Assembly (NCBI GenBank): GCA_958299035.1 | Contig: CATQJL010000001.1 | Location: 18,769,433 to 18,833,432 of the forward strand | Reading direction: 5' to 3' | Length of the DNA stretch: 64,000 nucleotides | DNA from: Cylicocyclus nassatus | Lineage: Eukaryota > Nematoda > Chromadorea > Rhabditida > Strongylidae | Shown here: positions 34,003-45,380 of the stretch, piece after piece | Layout of the letters: the number at the start of each line of letters is the position of its first letter | How positions within the stretch are numbered: the first letter of the stretch is position 1 | Position numbers and translations under genes: made by a program | Notes under the pieces: model-generated | What the model was told of the DNA's origin: nothing | Databases searched by the model: none | The model's input: the letters and a program-made list of their open reading frames with translations, nothing else

Positions 34003-35640
34003 TTATTTTTCTGTAACTAAAAAACTAGTTCCTTGTTGTCAGACCTCAATTTCTACTACTAATCTATTAGGTTGGTGCAAAAGTAATGCGCGTTTCGCGA
34101 GTTTTCACTTTAGCGTGCTATAACTTTCTAAAAAATCCATATTTCTCAGTGCGGCAAAGTCCATCAAAGGCATCAAACCTCTCTCTATACAGCGCACATT
34201 AATTTATGCTAACATCGCAAAATGATGGAAAAATATAAATTGATAAGCAAAAAATTTTTTTTCGGAAACCTCGTTTTTAACTGATCATAACTTCCTTCAA
34301 GATTTATCGGTATAAATGAAAAGTTGACTGTCTTGTAGCCGTAAGCCAGTAGTACAAAAAAAAAGTTGAAAGGGACTCAAACAAAGAAGACTTGCGAAAG
34401 AGAAAAAATAATATTCAAAATTGTTTGCTTTTTTCGACATTTTTCCGTAGGCCTCAAAATCCCAAAATATGGAGATTTTTGATTTCCTGTGAACTGAACA
34501 GCTTCCACATTTCTGCAAAAACTGTCAACGAAAGGCCCACCCTCACGCTTATAGAAATGAGCGAAGCTTTGGCGATTGACCTCTTAAAGGGAAATTTATG
34601 GGCCACAGAATGGTCAAAACCATCACTCATGTTGAGGCGCCGAAATCTCAGTCTAAATAATCCCTGAGAAAACAATAAAGCATACATAACGTAGAAAATT
34701 TCTACTACATACAGTAATTAAATTTTCAAGAGAATGCGCTCACTCGCGCTCAAATTCTGGCCAAAAAAGTAAGTGCAATGAAATTCTGGTTTCGAGTGCG
34801 GTTGTATAAAACTCTAGAAATTTTTAATGAATTAGGCTATAAGCTTCTTTCAACAACCATTGAATAGAGCATGAAAGAAGCTTCTTAACGGTATGCTGGG
34901 TAAGTTTTATAGGATAAACTTTGATGGAGAAAAGCTATCTTGAAACAAGGGCTAGAAAAACGCGCATTACTTTTGCACCAACCTAATACTATATCTTTAA
35001 ATGAGTTGAAACACTTGTTATGTTACATTTTCTGCAATAAACGCTTGTGTATTGCTCAAAAGGTGCATGTATGGGTAACGAAAAAGTGGAATGTGTTCGA
35101 TCTTGAATGCAGGTAAGCTGAAAGGGCCAAGTTACTAAATCACAAAGCGAATTGGTCATTTATTGCATTCAAGGGTCATTGGAAACTAAAGCGTCAATTC
35201 AAAACTTATCCACTTTCAGGAGCTTTCATTACAGTTGCGCAACACAACTCTTCTAAACTAGAACACATTACTTATGTTCGAAATTATAAATGTCTGCTCC
35301 CCGATTCTGCACAGCAAAAGTGAGCAAGCGATTTAGCCACACAGCTTCAACAACGGATTTAGCCAATTTAGTCGTTACAAACATGAACTAAAGCATGGAA
35401 ATGTATTCGCTAAGAACGAATAGTGCAAAGAACTTTGACATTTTGACTTGTTGATCTAGACGCGCTTATCGAATTAGATGCGAAAATAACTCCAAAAACA
35501 TGGTTTCAAAGATTATAGGCATGTCGATGAGCACAATAAAGTTTTTCCTTCAGTGACTTGATAAAAGTTTTTCCTTCAGTAGCTTGATATTGCAATAAAA
35601 ACTTGTAAAGTCACTTCATCCAGATCCAGTATCATCCAGT
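34003..35640. repeat. Dispersed repeat U, fragment 4 (split by a mariner-type element)
   Basis: From 34987 on, blocks such as AACACTTGTTATGTTACATT, AAAGGTGCATGTATG, GGCATGTCGATGAGCACAAT and TTTTCCTTCAGT recur at 53480-54620 in the same order. No open frame is conserved between copies. Confidence 0.65.
34067..34986. mobile_element. Mariner-type non-autonomous element, 920 bp
   Basis: The ends TTAGGTTGGTGCAAAAGTAA and its inverse are bounded by TA at 34065-34066 and 34987-34988. It splits repeat U: the uninterrupted arrangement CTAATCTACTACATCTTTAAA is present at 29322-29341. The interior is shared with 14847-15745. The longest frame (91 codons at 34392-34667) has no transposase motif. Confidence 0.9.
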
Positions 35641-35644
35641 GCTA

Positions 35645-36679
35645 AACCATCTCTACAATCTGTTACTATTCGACTGTTTAGCCACAACCGAGATTGGTAA
35701 CTTATTTATTTAGGCTAACGTTTCGGCAATAATTCGCCTTCTTCAGAGCCTGAAATGGGCGAACACAATTTACAGACTATCCGATCAAACATCTCCTTAA
35801 CCCTACAGGCAAAATTCTAAGCTTTCTTTTGACCACAAGCAGGCTGCCATACGCGGTACTCACCTTTCGTTCGCCGGTAAAGTTCTGGTATAGTATGAGC
35901 GAGTGCTTACTGACCGCTTGAGCAAAGAATGAAACATGTCTTCACATGATCAAAAGATCTGATTGAGATACGGTGCGAGTTCTCGTGTGATAGAGAGACA
36001 CTCTTCTTTGCGGTTCATTTTAGGGTTTCTAAAATGAATCCAAAAGGAAGAGTGTCTTAAATAGTGTCTTAAAAATCCAAACATAGCGCCCGATATCGTC
36101 AGCCGCCTTAAAAATGATCAGCCAATCTGCCCCGTACTTTACCTTCTAATCAAGACGCATAAAATCCAGTCCGAACGCGATTTCGCATCTGATGACCCCG
36201 CAACTTTCAAGGTCAGACCAATAATTGGTTGCGTGGGGTGGACCCACAGATAGGATCGGATGGGTATCTCAGTAAAATCCTAGTACAGCTACTTGAATTC
36301 ATCCCTTCCCATCTAAGCAATACGCAGATGTTTCTAGACCCTCTACATGAGACACGCGTTTGTGCTAATCATGTTATGGAGTCGTTCGACGTTAGGCGCT
36401 GTACACGAATGTATCCAATGACTCTGCATTGCAAGCCGTTTGTGAAAATTTGATGGAACATGAACAAGCCATAAGACTTTTTGGATTATCTATCGCGCAA
36501 GTAATGGCCCTGTTAAAAGCGTGTATAGAATGCAATATATTTAGGTGGTCAGGAAAATATTTCGCTCAAATTCGAGGATTGGCTATGGGTCAGCGATTGG
36601 CTCCAACCCTAGCGGTAATTTTTATGGCCAAAATCGAGACACCCCTGTTGCAGTTGCATCCCCTGCTTTATTGCAGGTA
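35645..36679 (+). mobile_element. Penelope-like element, 5' region and partial reverse transcriptase, degenerate
   Basis: The 35700-35760 segment has the AACGTTTCGGC...GCCTTCTTCAGAGCC signature found near the ends of Penelope-like elements. From about 36110 translated pieces run in family order: LLIKTHKIQ (the KTHK motif), FKVRPIIGCVG, then a segment with LVQLLEFIPSHLSNTQMFLD and MESFDV. They continue with FRWSGKYFAQIRGLAMGQRL and a final HPLLYCRY. Several frame changes separate them. The reading stops at a mariner end just before the expected aspartate motif, so the catalytic core, the thumb and any GIY-YIG nuclease are absent. Confidence 0.8.
35712..35751 (-). ncRNA. Candidate hammerhead ribozyme motif in the Penelope-like element
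   Basis: Read on the minus strand: AGGCT, then CTGAAGA, then a short stem GGC...GCC, then GAAACGTT, then AGCCT. CTGANGA and GAAA are the two invariant hammerhead core strands. AGGCT and AGCCT pair perfectly as stem I. The CG between GAAA and the final T fits the very short stem III reported for hammerheads of Penelope-like elements. The cleavage triplet would be GTT, which fits the NUH rule. Stem II has an unpaired or mismatched A next to the core. Activity is an inference. Confidence 0.5.
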
Positions 36680-36681
36680 TT
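36429..36681 (+). pseudogene. Penelope-like reverse transcriptase fragment
   Basis: This 84-codon frame is the clearest piece of the element. It ends with the conserved GLAMGQRLAPTLAVIFM block (finger-palm region) and LLYCRY, after which a stop is created by the abutting mariner terminus. The preceding block with SFDV lies in another frame (36229-36453), so at least one frameshift separates them. Confidence 0.75.
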
Positions 36682-37200
36682 AGGTTGTCAAGAAAATAAT
36701 GTCGTTTTTTATTTGCTTGCTTTAACAAAGCAAACAGACTCAACCCAACAAAGGGTAATGGGTATTGTTCGATAGAGCAAAGCAAGCTCTACAAGATGCT
36801 TTCATGATTTTGCGCCAAGCTCGATCCACGGAGAGTTCGAACTCAAAATTTGAAGATTTCCAAATGCCCAAAAAATCGAAAAAAAATCAGATCTTCGTCC
36901 AAATAATTTCTACGGACGTCCTACTCGCACACGTCAATACTTCCGATATGCGATACCCATATGTGCAGTTGCTGTACTTTTTCATTAACTAGAAACTGAG
37001 AAAACGAAAATTTCTGTGTTTTTCTAAAAGCAATGCTGAGCCGTTCTTGCATATGTTGTTCCATACTACAAGCCTAGGTAAGTATAACTATAGATTTTCA
37101 GCCTCTTTCGAGCGGTAGTTTTCGAGAAATGTCGTTTTTAGCACTGAAACTGAAGAGAAGAAAACTGATTTCGATAGTTCTGCACCTTTCTGCACCGCTG
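36680..37200. mobile_element. Mariner-type left end and following DNA, right end not found
   Basis: TTAGGTTGTCAAGAAAATAA follows TA at 36678-36679, resembling the termini of the 900-bp family. No matching right end (inverse ending CAACCTAA then TA) was found nearby, so the extent is unknown. No gene is visible to 37200. Confidence 0.4.
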
Positions 37201-37556
37201 CCTTCAACAGTCTAAATTCTGTGAGCGTCTGATTGGTCGGCACCGCGAGAAAGCAGGCTTTCTAAAGACGAGGCGTTTCTAATCCGACAGTTACGCAAAA
37301 GCAGTCTTTCTAAGAGAGCTTCCAGACCGCGCCAGAAGCCGCATTTGCAGTAGTTAGCCGCTTTCGTGCCAGTTGCCGCTGTTGCAGCCGAAGCGCAGTG
37401 ATTCAAGACATTGTCTTTCTGGCGCGCATGCGACTCAAGCTGGTTTACAGACCTTTAGATAATAATTGCTCCACGAAAAAAAAACCATCGCCGTTGGGGT
37501 CAGATGCGTTAAGTATCGCCTATCGCTTTTTTCCAGATTCATCAAACTCAGGTGTT

Positions 37557-37841
37557 GTGCTTTTCAGGAGTGATGCGGTTCAGAAAAGTGAATGTGATTG
37601 TGAAAAGCATTTGTGCAAATCCACGATGATGCATTGACACATGCATGGAAAAACCGCATCACTCACAGCAAACATTTAACTTAAACGTGAACACGCTACT
37701 TACCTGTAGCATTCTTCATATTTTTTTGTTTTTGTGTTTAGCTCAGATTCCATGATTGTCGTGGGTAATGCGGTTTTTCTATGCTTATGCATCATCATGA
37801 ATTTGCTAGCTCTTCAAACCGCATCACTTACAGAAAAGAAG
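37557..37841. repeat. Foldback element with GTGATGCGGTT arms
   Basis: GAGTGATGCGGTTCAGAAAA on the left is mirrored by AACCGCATCACTTACAGAAA at the right. Each arm also contains an internal inverse copy (AAAAACCGCATCACT, and GTAATGCGGTTTTTC). It is therefore a palindrome of palindromes, non-coding and of unknown class. Confidence 0.65.
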
Positions 37842-37916
37842 ACCTTGGGATCAATAAAAACTAAAAAACGCAACAAACAGTTCACTTTATAAACTAAAGG
37901 TGAATGTAGGGAATAC

Positions 37917-38375
37917 TTACAAGGGAATGGTCAGAAGTTGAAGTGGCCAATCCATACAAGCTGCATACCATTAAATGCAGTATTAGATGCTGACTCTAAA
38001 TCTGTCTTCCTTATCTGCAGAGCGCTTTTGTGGACGAAACTATAAGTCGTTGAAGGCCATTATTTTGCTAAGAAATTGTGCATATAAAATGCAAACTTGG
38101 CCGTACAAAGCCATTCTTGGTTCAGTGCTGGACCAAAACATGCAACTAAGTCTGTTCATATGACCCGTACCTAGAGGTGAGCTGAAACAACAATAATGTG
38201 CCTAATTTCGCAATTTTTGCATACGGTTTTTTCGCAGTAAAGCTGCTCATAACTTCGCCTACAAAGGCGCTCTGCAGATGCGGAAGGCAGATTTGAAATC
38301 GGCGTTCCATGCTGCATCGAATGGTATGCAGCTTGTTTGGATTGGCCACTTCGACTTCTGACCATTTCCTTGTTA
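37917..38375. repeat. Foldback element with about 140-bp arms, 459 bp
   Basis: AATGGTCAGAAGTTGAAGTG, AGCTGCATACCATT and CTGCAGAGCGC on the left are inverted on the right in the same spacing. The arms run from 37917 to about 38055 and from about 38235 to 38375. No target duplication is evident. Confidence 0.75.
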
Positions 38376-39030
38376 GCGCATTAGTCCTCAGTGGCGGTGT
38401 TACAAATCCTAAAGAGCCATTGTTCCAGAGACTTGTACCTCGAAATCAGCCATAACACAAGAAGTAAAAAGAAGATATATAAAAGCATTCAAAAAATAGA
38501 TTGATCTATAAGTTTTCGCACCGCGCGCGCTAGGGAAACAACGTCTTGACGCGCTTCGGCTGAAGTAGTGGCAACGGGCGCAAAAGCGGCATCTGGCACG
38601 GTCCAGAAACTCCCCAAGAAAAAATTCAAAGATTTGGAGTTTTACATGAAACTTAGAAATGCTATCTACGTGTTAGCTTGAATAGGTTTTTTGAGGTTAC
38701 GCGCAGAATTTTCGGTGATTTAGAGAATTGGGAAGGAGGGAAAGTTAAAACTCAACCTTCTCAAATTGCACTCGCTCGCTTTGAGATGATACTGGAACCT
38801 CTGCTAGATTATAACGAAGGCGGAGCAACCAACGCCGCCCTGGCGTAGAGTAATTAGCGCCAGGACCTAGCGGTGCAGAAAGGCATACACCAAGGGCCAC
38901 TACAACAGAGTATGTGAAGACGACAAATCCACTTCTATCCCATGAACATCCTCTCATCCTCAAACTGGATATTAGTACAAGGAAATGAGGATTTCAAAAC
39001 TCCGTCTTCTACAGCAATAGTACAAAGCAG
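38376..39030. other. No gene recognised
   Basis: A GC-rich stretch near 38515-38600 and a 72-codon minus-strand frame (38745-38963) show no recognisable motif. Confidence 0.3.
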
Positions 39031-39282
39031 TTCTTTCAAAAATTTCATAAGAGAAAAACAAATATCTTTTTTCTTTGTTTGCGCTACAGTGCGCCGGAGA
39101 GCAGTGGAGTACGCCGCACTCCACTAGAGCGCGGCGGAATCCGCGTCGCATCGCCATATCTCGCTTCAGAATGGTCCTATTCTGAATCCAAGAAAAAAGT
39201 TCGATTTAGCTCGCAGAGGCGCATCATGTAGTTTATAGAAGTGCCACAATATGTCGGAATACGGTAGGTATAGGTAGATAGT

Positions 39283-39468
39283 CCTATTTTCAGGTGTATA
39301 AGCCGCACCCTTTTTGCTCTGAACGCGAGCAGACCCAGGCGTGCCGCTGCGCATGTGCCTCGCGAAGCGGTCGCTTTCTCGCACATTGCTCTCACTTACG
39401 TAACGGGAAGTCTTCTGACGTGTGCGCCTTTAGAGTGAAAAGGTGCGGCTTATACACCTGAAAATAGG
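39283..39468. mobile_element. Palindromic MITE, 186 bp, unclassified
   Basis: CCTATTTTCAGGTGTATAAG with CCGCACC on the left is an exact inverse of the right arm ending at 39468 (27-bp arms). The interior is GC-rich. No clear target duplication was seen. GCGGCTTATAC-type termini are common in animal MITEs, but I cannot name the superfamily. Confidence 0.75.
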
Positions 39469-39908
39469 GTGAATTTACTCTTAATTTTGCAGATTTTTGT
39501 TTAATTGAATTGTTCAGTGTGCTGATAACAATATTGACAATGTTTTGCTGCTGATGGCACATTATAGGGATACTGTAGAAGTATGGGAGAAAGTCACTAA
39601 GTTGGATTTGCTCTAAGATCAGTTTGAGGTATAATACAGCTTACATTATGTGCGGGACGTAAACGTAAACGTTGCGGAATTCCGGGAATACCGCGGTTCG
39701 TGAATTTCGCAGAATTAGGGGAATCACGCCAATTACGTCACATAAATTCTTTCGGAATGAACATATACTGACTGCGTAAGCAGCATTATGTTCAGCTCAA
39801 AGCAAATCTTATAATGTACAGGAAAACCTCGATTTCCGTTTTAGCCTCCACAAATTCTTCAAATTCTTCTGGAGGTTCTTTTGCAAGAATGTAGGCAGAG
39901 CTTATCTA

Positions 39909-40827
39909 TTGGTTGTTGCAAAAATAATGTCCGTTTTTCTAGGTGAATTTTCCAAACAAGTTTTCTCCTCCAGACTAACTTTTTCAATACAGATTTTGCA
40001 TATCGTTGGAAAGCTTTCTTCATGTACTTTCTAGCAGTGGCGAAATTAGGCTTCTATTTCATTTGTGAGATTTTCACCAGCATTTTGCACAGCCGCACTC
40101 AAAATCGAAATTTCATCGCTCCAGCATTCTTGGCCCCAATTCAGGAGCAAATGAACGAATTCTTCTGAAAACATCGCTACTATATGGATGAACATTGTTC
40201 ACTTATTGCATGTTTGAACAGTTTTTCGAATATAACTGAAACTGAGAAATCGATGCTTCAAAAAAGATACTCGTGCTTGGAACTTTATGGGTTCGAAATT
40301 TTTCCTGATTAGGGCAATCGCCGAAACTTCGCTCATTTCTGTAGGCTTAAGGTCAGGACATCTTATCTACAATTCGTGCAGAAAAACTTAGCTATTCAGT
40401 GCTTGAAGAATTTCAAGTTTTCATAGTTTGGGACTTCCAAGCCTATCACAAATAGGCTTGAAAAAGTAAATAATTTTGGATTTCTATCTTTTTCTTTTCG
40501 CAGAACTCCTTCGTTAAAGTCCTTTCTATACAAACGTATACTACTGGGCTGCATCTAAAAAATAAGCTGATTATCAGCTATAACAACATAACTTGAAGGG
40601 AGTTGTGATCTCTCAAGTACGAGGTTTTCAAAAGAAAAACTTTCTGTTTTTTGACACGTGCTTATCCTCCCGTTTGCGATATCAGTAAAAACAGGTGCGC
40701 GCTAGTTTACGAATGGTATACTGGTTCTGATGGTCTTGATTGCATCCAAAAATATGAAGACTGAACGAAGTTATAGCTTTTCAAAGTAAAATTTTGCAAA
40801 ACGGACATTATTTTTGCAACAACCTAA
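39909..40827. mobile_element. Mariner-type non-autonomous element, 919 bp
   Basis: The ends TTGGTTGTTGCAAAAATAAT and its inverse are bounded by TA (39907-39908 and 40828-40829). It interrupts repeat S copy 2: the parts on both sides are adjacent in copies 1 and 3. The length matches 14847-15745 and 34067-34986. No transposase frame is present. Confidence 0.88.
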
Positions 40828-41037
40828 TAACAAAAAAGATTCCATTAAGTACAATTGGATAGTACTGTTTTCCTGCAGGTTATTGTTTCTAAAAAGTAGG
40901 CAGTCTTCCTTTAAAAAAACAGAATCGTTGGTGGATTCTGGAAAAATTATGTTTTGCTGAACTCTACTCGTCATAACCCTAAAATACAAAGCTATCTCGC
41001 TAAGCAATATGAGTTTCGTAACCAAAAGGTCAGGTAA

Positions 41038-41074
41038 CCCCTGTGAGCATGTTTTTTGAATTTGCTCACAGGGG
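41038..41074. repeat. Perfect 12-bp hairpin
   Basis: CCCCTGTGAGCA (41038-41049) is followed after 13 bases by its exact inverse (41063-41074). It sits within repeat S copy 2 and has no counterpart in the other copies. It looks like a terminator hairpin, but no gene ends here. Confidence 0.6.
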
Positions 41075-41340
41075 CTACATCTTTTTGTTATTTGATTTTT
41101 TCCGTTTCACGCTCTGAAGCTCGCCAGTGGTTGGGTCGAAATGTTGATGATTTTGGTTTGAAAGGAAACTCTGCTCGTAGAGGTTTTCGAACACCACGCT
41201 GCTCATGAAAATCGCCGTCTCTTTTAAGTACAGGATATTTTTGCAGAGATCTCAAGGTAACAGTAACGGATTTACGAAAGCTCAAAACTTTGCCTGCACT
41301 TCTTGCGCACCTTTCAGAAAACTTGCTCGCTTGCTTTTGA

Positions 41341-42839
41341 AGATTAGTAACTAGCTATGCTATCGAATGAAGCATGCCTTAGGCTCAATCTTGAACGACC
41401 GCCAAGTTGCCAGCCTACGAAGACGTTTCTCATGCATTTTGCTCAAGATGTAAAGATGATCGCATAATTGGTTGAAATCCCCCGTAGTTGTTTGCATAAC
41501 ACGGTGACAAATCTTTTCACATCGCTCAATGGATTTTTCTATGTTGGATTTGACGGTTAGAAAGATCTGAGCTCTAACTACGAAACTGCTTCGATATTCA
41601 GTTAAGCAGGTGAAACACGCAACGACCATGTCAATACAAAGGATGTCTTGGCGGAGTAAACGTAATAGTTGCGAGTGGTTGTGTGGCAGCCTGATTGCAA
41701 CTATTAGTTTGGAAACTAAGTTTTGCAACTGCTTTCATAACTTAACTAGTTCTGAACATGTTGCACTCAAACTCTGACTACATGTAGATGTCAGTGTTTA
41801 CTACAACCATGCATAAACCATTTAATTCTTGAGGACGAAATAAAAAAATTACAAGCGTTTTTCCAAAAATAGTAAATTTCGAGGATATTTGAGGTTTTAA
41901 GCGAAAATGAAGCCGTTCGCAAACCACATCGTGCATAATGATCCGAAACTGTATATAAATTATTGCATGAGGTTGTGTCATTCGGCTCAGTAGAAAAGGA
42001 ATAGATTTGGAAAACGAGTCGAGTTCTAGCGCCCTCACAAAGTTGAAGTACACAGGGCTGGTGAATGCAATACAACCATCAATGAATAAGGGGTGGAAAC
42101 CTAAAAATCCACGTGAGGTTTTCCGACCTGCTAAACACGAATATTATTTTCGTTTGTCAAATTAAAGTCTTTTCTATTGTTTAGTGTGAAACCGTTAGAT
42201 TACAGTAATCCCCATACTGTTAGATTACAGTAATCCTATAAAAAAGCCCTTATCACGCAAATTTAGCATGTTATTCGTGATCAGCATGTCGGAACCCCCC
42301 CCCCCCCTATACCAAGTTCCAGCCAAATTCGTAATAATTTGCAATTTTCTCTTTTACACCATATACCTACCGTAATCCTCCTTGCGACGCCAGAAATTGG
42401 CGGAATAGCAGCTGTGCTTGTTGCTTACGTTATAGACAACATGCTGGCAAAATTTGAGTGCTTCATACTAAACGAGAGCAAAATTATTTAGTGAGTTGCA
42501 AAATTTAGTTTCTAACCTAATATTATGTTCACTTAGCCCGAGAAATCCCACTGTATTGATATGGTGGTTGCGTGTGCTTCAGCCGCTTAACTAAATATCA
42601 AAGCAGCTTCGCGGCTAAAGCTCAAATCTATGTAGCTACTAAATTAACACAATTATCCATCAAGCGATGTGGACAGATTTGACAGCATTACATAACCACT
42701 CATTGTGGAATTTCGATAAATTATGCAATCTTTACATTTTGGGAAAATACATGAAGACGTATCTTCGTAGGCTTGTAGCTCGGTAATTGCTACAGATTGA
42801 GCTTAAGGTATGCATTCGATAGCACTGTTCCTAGCAATT
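41341..42839. other. No gene recognised; minus-strand frame of 122 codons
   Basis: The frame at 41360-41728 (minus) is the longest here, with regular-looking composition (KIC, CDHLYILSKMHEKRLRRL). I recognise no family and there is no strong start or splice signal. A direct repeat TGTTAGATTACAGTAATCC lies near 42190-42236 and a run of 16 C near 42295. The rest is AT-rich. Confidence 0.3.
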
Positions 42840-43640
42840 TTGATCTTCAAAAGCAAGCAGGCAGTTTCCTGACAGCTGCGCGAGAAGTGCAGTCGAAGTT
42901 TTGAGCTTTTGCGACTCCGTTACTGTTGCCCATATCTCGAAAATATCCTGTACTTAAAAGAGACCGCGATTTTCATGAGTAGCGTGGTGTTCGAAAAACT
43001 CTATGAGCAAAGTCTCCTTTCAAACCAAGATCATCAACATTTCGATCAAACCACTGGCGAGCTTCAGAGCGTATAACAAAAAAAATCAAAACCCGAACTT
43101 GTCTGAATTGTTATAAGGGTCATCTAACTCGCTGATTACGAAGCTCATATCTGCTTAGCAAGATAGCTTCGTGTTCTAGGGCTATGAAGGGTAAAAATTG
43201 CGAGAAAAGATTTTACTATACTTCATCAGCCCTTCTACCTCCTTTGGAGAGAAGCCTTGTAGATCGTTGATTTGTTTTGACAAGCTGAACATAATGCTGC
43301 TTCCCATTCAGTATATCATTCCAAAGAAGGTTATGGCGCTGCGTACTTGGCATGATTTCCGCGACTTTGTAAATTCCCGGAATGTTGCGTTATTCCCGGA
43401 AATCCGCAACACGGAAGTTTTGCACATTCTGTGGGCGGATTCATTCAACAGGACCGTTTTGAAGCGAAATATGGCGAAGGCACTCGGAATCCGGCGCACT
43501 CCGCTGCTTTCCGGCGCATTCGCTGCACTCCGGCGCATTGCAGCGCACTGTAGCGCACTTCGCTGGAGTGCGGCGACTTTTTTGACGAATTATGAGCGGT
43601 ATTGTACCTGCTCGCGTTTTTCTGTTGAGGGATAGTATGA
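42840..43640 (+). repeat. Dispersed repeat S, copy 3 with a GGCGCA/GCACTCC simple repeat
   Basis: It is collinear with copy 1, including GAGACCGCGATTTTCATGAG, GTGTTCGAAAAACTCTATGA and CTGGCGAGCTTCAGAGCGTA. Most of the middle is deleted. At 43475-43575 a GC-rich run of GGCGCACT and GCACTCC units occurs. The flank GGCGACTTTTTTGACGAATT matches copy 1. Confidence 0.75.
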
Positions 43641-44963
43641 CTTAGCATTTTGTTTGCAGAATCGATGTCAAAAGTTTAAGGTTTGGTTTCTCCAAGAAGA
43701 GCAGGGAAATTGGGACCATCTTCTAGAGTTAACTTTAGCTTAGACTTACAGAGTAGAGCGAGTCATTGCTTACCATTTCTGCTGTAGGATGTAGGATGTA
43801 GGGAGATTTAGCACACAGCGCAATAGTTAGGCCGTTTGGTGAAAAATAAAAAAATTGGAAACTTGTATAGCATTGTTTTCAGATACACTGAATTTACAAC
43901 ACAGCTCTTTACAAAATTTTTGAGTTTTTTATTGGTGTAATCACACTCTTGAAAACATTCGAAAAGTAGCTCTTACAATTTATTAGGAAAAGTTTGAGGA
44001 GAAGGCATGATTATGACGTGCAAATCCCTTATTTAAAATCGGCAACTGTCTGAAAGTTGTGCCTTGTTTGATTCCCCTGCCAGGTCTACAAAATGGGAGA
44101 GAGCTTCTCCAAAGATTTCATGACAAGATAGTTATTGACAATTAAACCAGGCATAACTTTTGGGGACATCGTATAAGCGGTAAAAATAGGTCGGCCTCTT
44201 TCGCTTTTGCGACCGAACTGAATAAAAGCGGTAAAATTCATGTTGTGGAATAGCACATATGTATGATTATATGGAACGACTAGATTGTAGCAAGCTCAAG
44301 GTCCGGACCTACATAACGCGATTTCATCGCTTCGGGATTCTCCAGGCAAAACAACGGTTATGAGTCCACTGCATGACAATAATCTTGAATTTCGGTTGTG
44401 ATCATTTTTTGACGCGACTAATCGCCTGACTATCTATCACGATTGAAATGGAAGAACTTCATGCAAGGACTTCACGCTCACAAAATTCAGCGATTTTAGT
44501 TGTTAAAAATCAAAAGAAACCCACTGCAACCATTGCGGTGTCAACTGGGCTTTGTGCAAGCAAACAGTGGTCTCAATTTCGGGAACCATGTTACATTAAT
44601 ACTTTTCTCCTTTATGCAATAGCACACTTCCTGTGGCTCACAAAACTAATATTCTATTGTTTGGAACTTTTTTGCACCGCTCTTGATTGTAATCAAGCAT
44701 GTATACGTGTGCCCTACAGTTAATGAGGTGATGTTCGCTAATTTTCGCACCCTTGTTGAATCGTAATTGAAAGCACATCTTGCACTTTACAAGGTTAACA
44801 AGTTGAAGTTCGCTTATACTTTGAGTGGGATTATGATTTTGTTCAATGTACAAAAGTAGCAACATGTGCACTCTTAATGATTTTCACCTTCAAAAGGTTA
44901 CGGTCTCTTTGTCCAGTTTGCCTGCTGGAATTGAAGAGGATTAATGAATGTGAAAGCTAATGT

Positions 44964-45194
44964 CAGATCTCGGCACGAGCTGGCACCAGGAAAATTTTAA
45001 ATCGAAGTCCCCTTTAATCTTGAAAAATTCGTAGAAGTCCCCTTTGACCTTAAATACTGAACGAAAAAAACCCTCAAAAACGAAACCAAAAAATCTTTGC
45101 AATATGTCTTTTCGGCCACGAAAACGATATCCCCTTTGCTTTTTATCCCAAAACGATATCCAGCATGACCCGGTGCCAGCTGTGCCAAACCCTG
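44964..45194. mobile_element. hAT-type MITE in R copy 1, 231 bp
   Basis: The ends CAGATCTCGGCACGAG and the inverse of CAGGGTTTGGCACAG are flanked by GCTAATGT (44956-44963) and GCTATTGT (45195-45202), an 8-bp duplication with one mismatch. The internal blocks CGAAGTCCCC, AACGATATC and GGTGCCAGC match the longer element at 60572-61303. The equivalent place in R copy 2 (about 57140-57160) is empty. Confidence 0.85.
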
Positions 45195-45380
45195 GCTATT
45201 GTGTACTGTAAGAGAAAGATCGATGACAGGGCATGCTCAGTTTTTGAACGTGACAAGAACACCTCAGCAAATTCTAATCAAACGACGTATGTGATACATG
45301 CCTTAATATTTCTAAAAAAGATCTAACAAGGGAAGCTACGTAACTTAGCTCGGCCTTTTGGCAAGGGACATATATGGTGT

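Larger units (their letters stand above)
39030..41340 (-). repeat. Dispersed repeat S, copy 2 (inverted), split by two insertions
   Basis: Read on the minus strand from 41340 it follows the order of copies 1 and 3: the GAGCTTTCGTAA block near 41280, GTTCGAAAACCTCTA near 41190, the AGATAGCTTTGTATTTTAGGG block near 41000. The CTCCAGAAGAATTTG and CTGAACATAATGCTG blocks near 39870-39790 come next, and a GC-rich simple repeat near 39090-39150. It is interrupted by 39909-40827 and 39283-39468. Confidence 0.7.

Noticed and set aside
41038..41074. Hairpin resembling a rho-independent terminator
   Set aside because: No gene ends there, there is no U-tract in the right place, and the context is a eukaryotic repeat.
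41360..41728. 122-codon minus-strand frame with plausible composition
   Set aside because: No recognised domain, no convincing start or splice sites, and it abuts repeat S copy 2. It is kept only as a remark.
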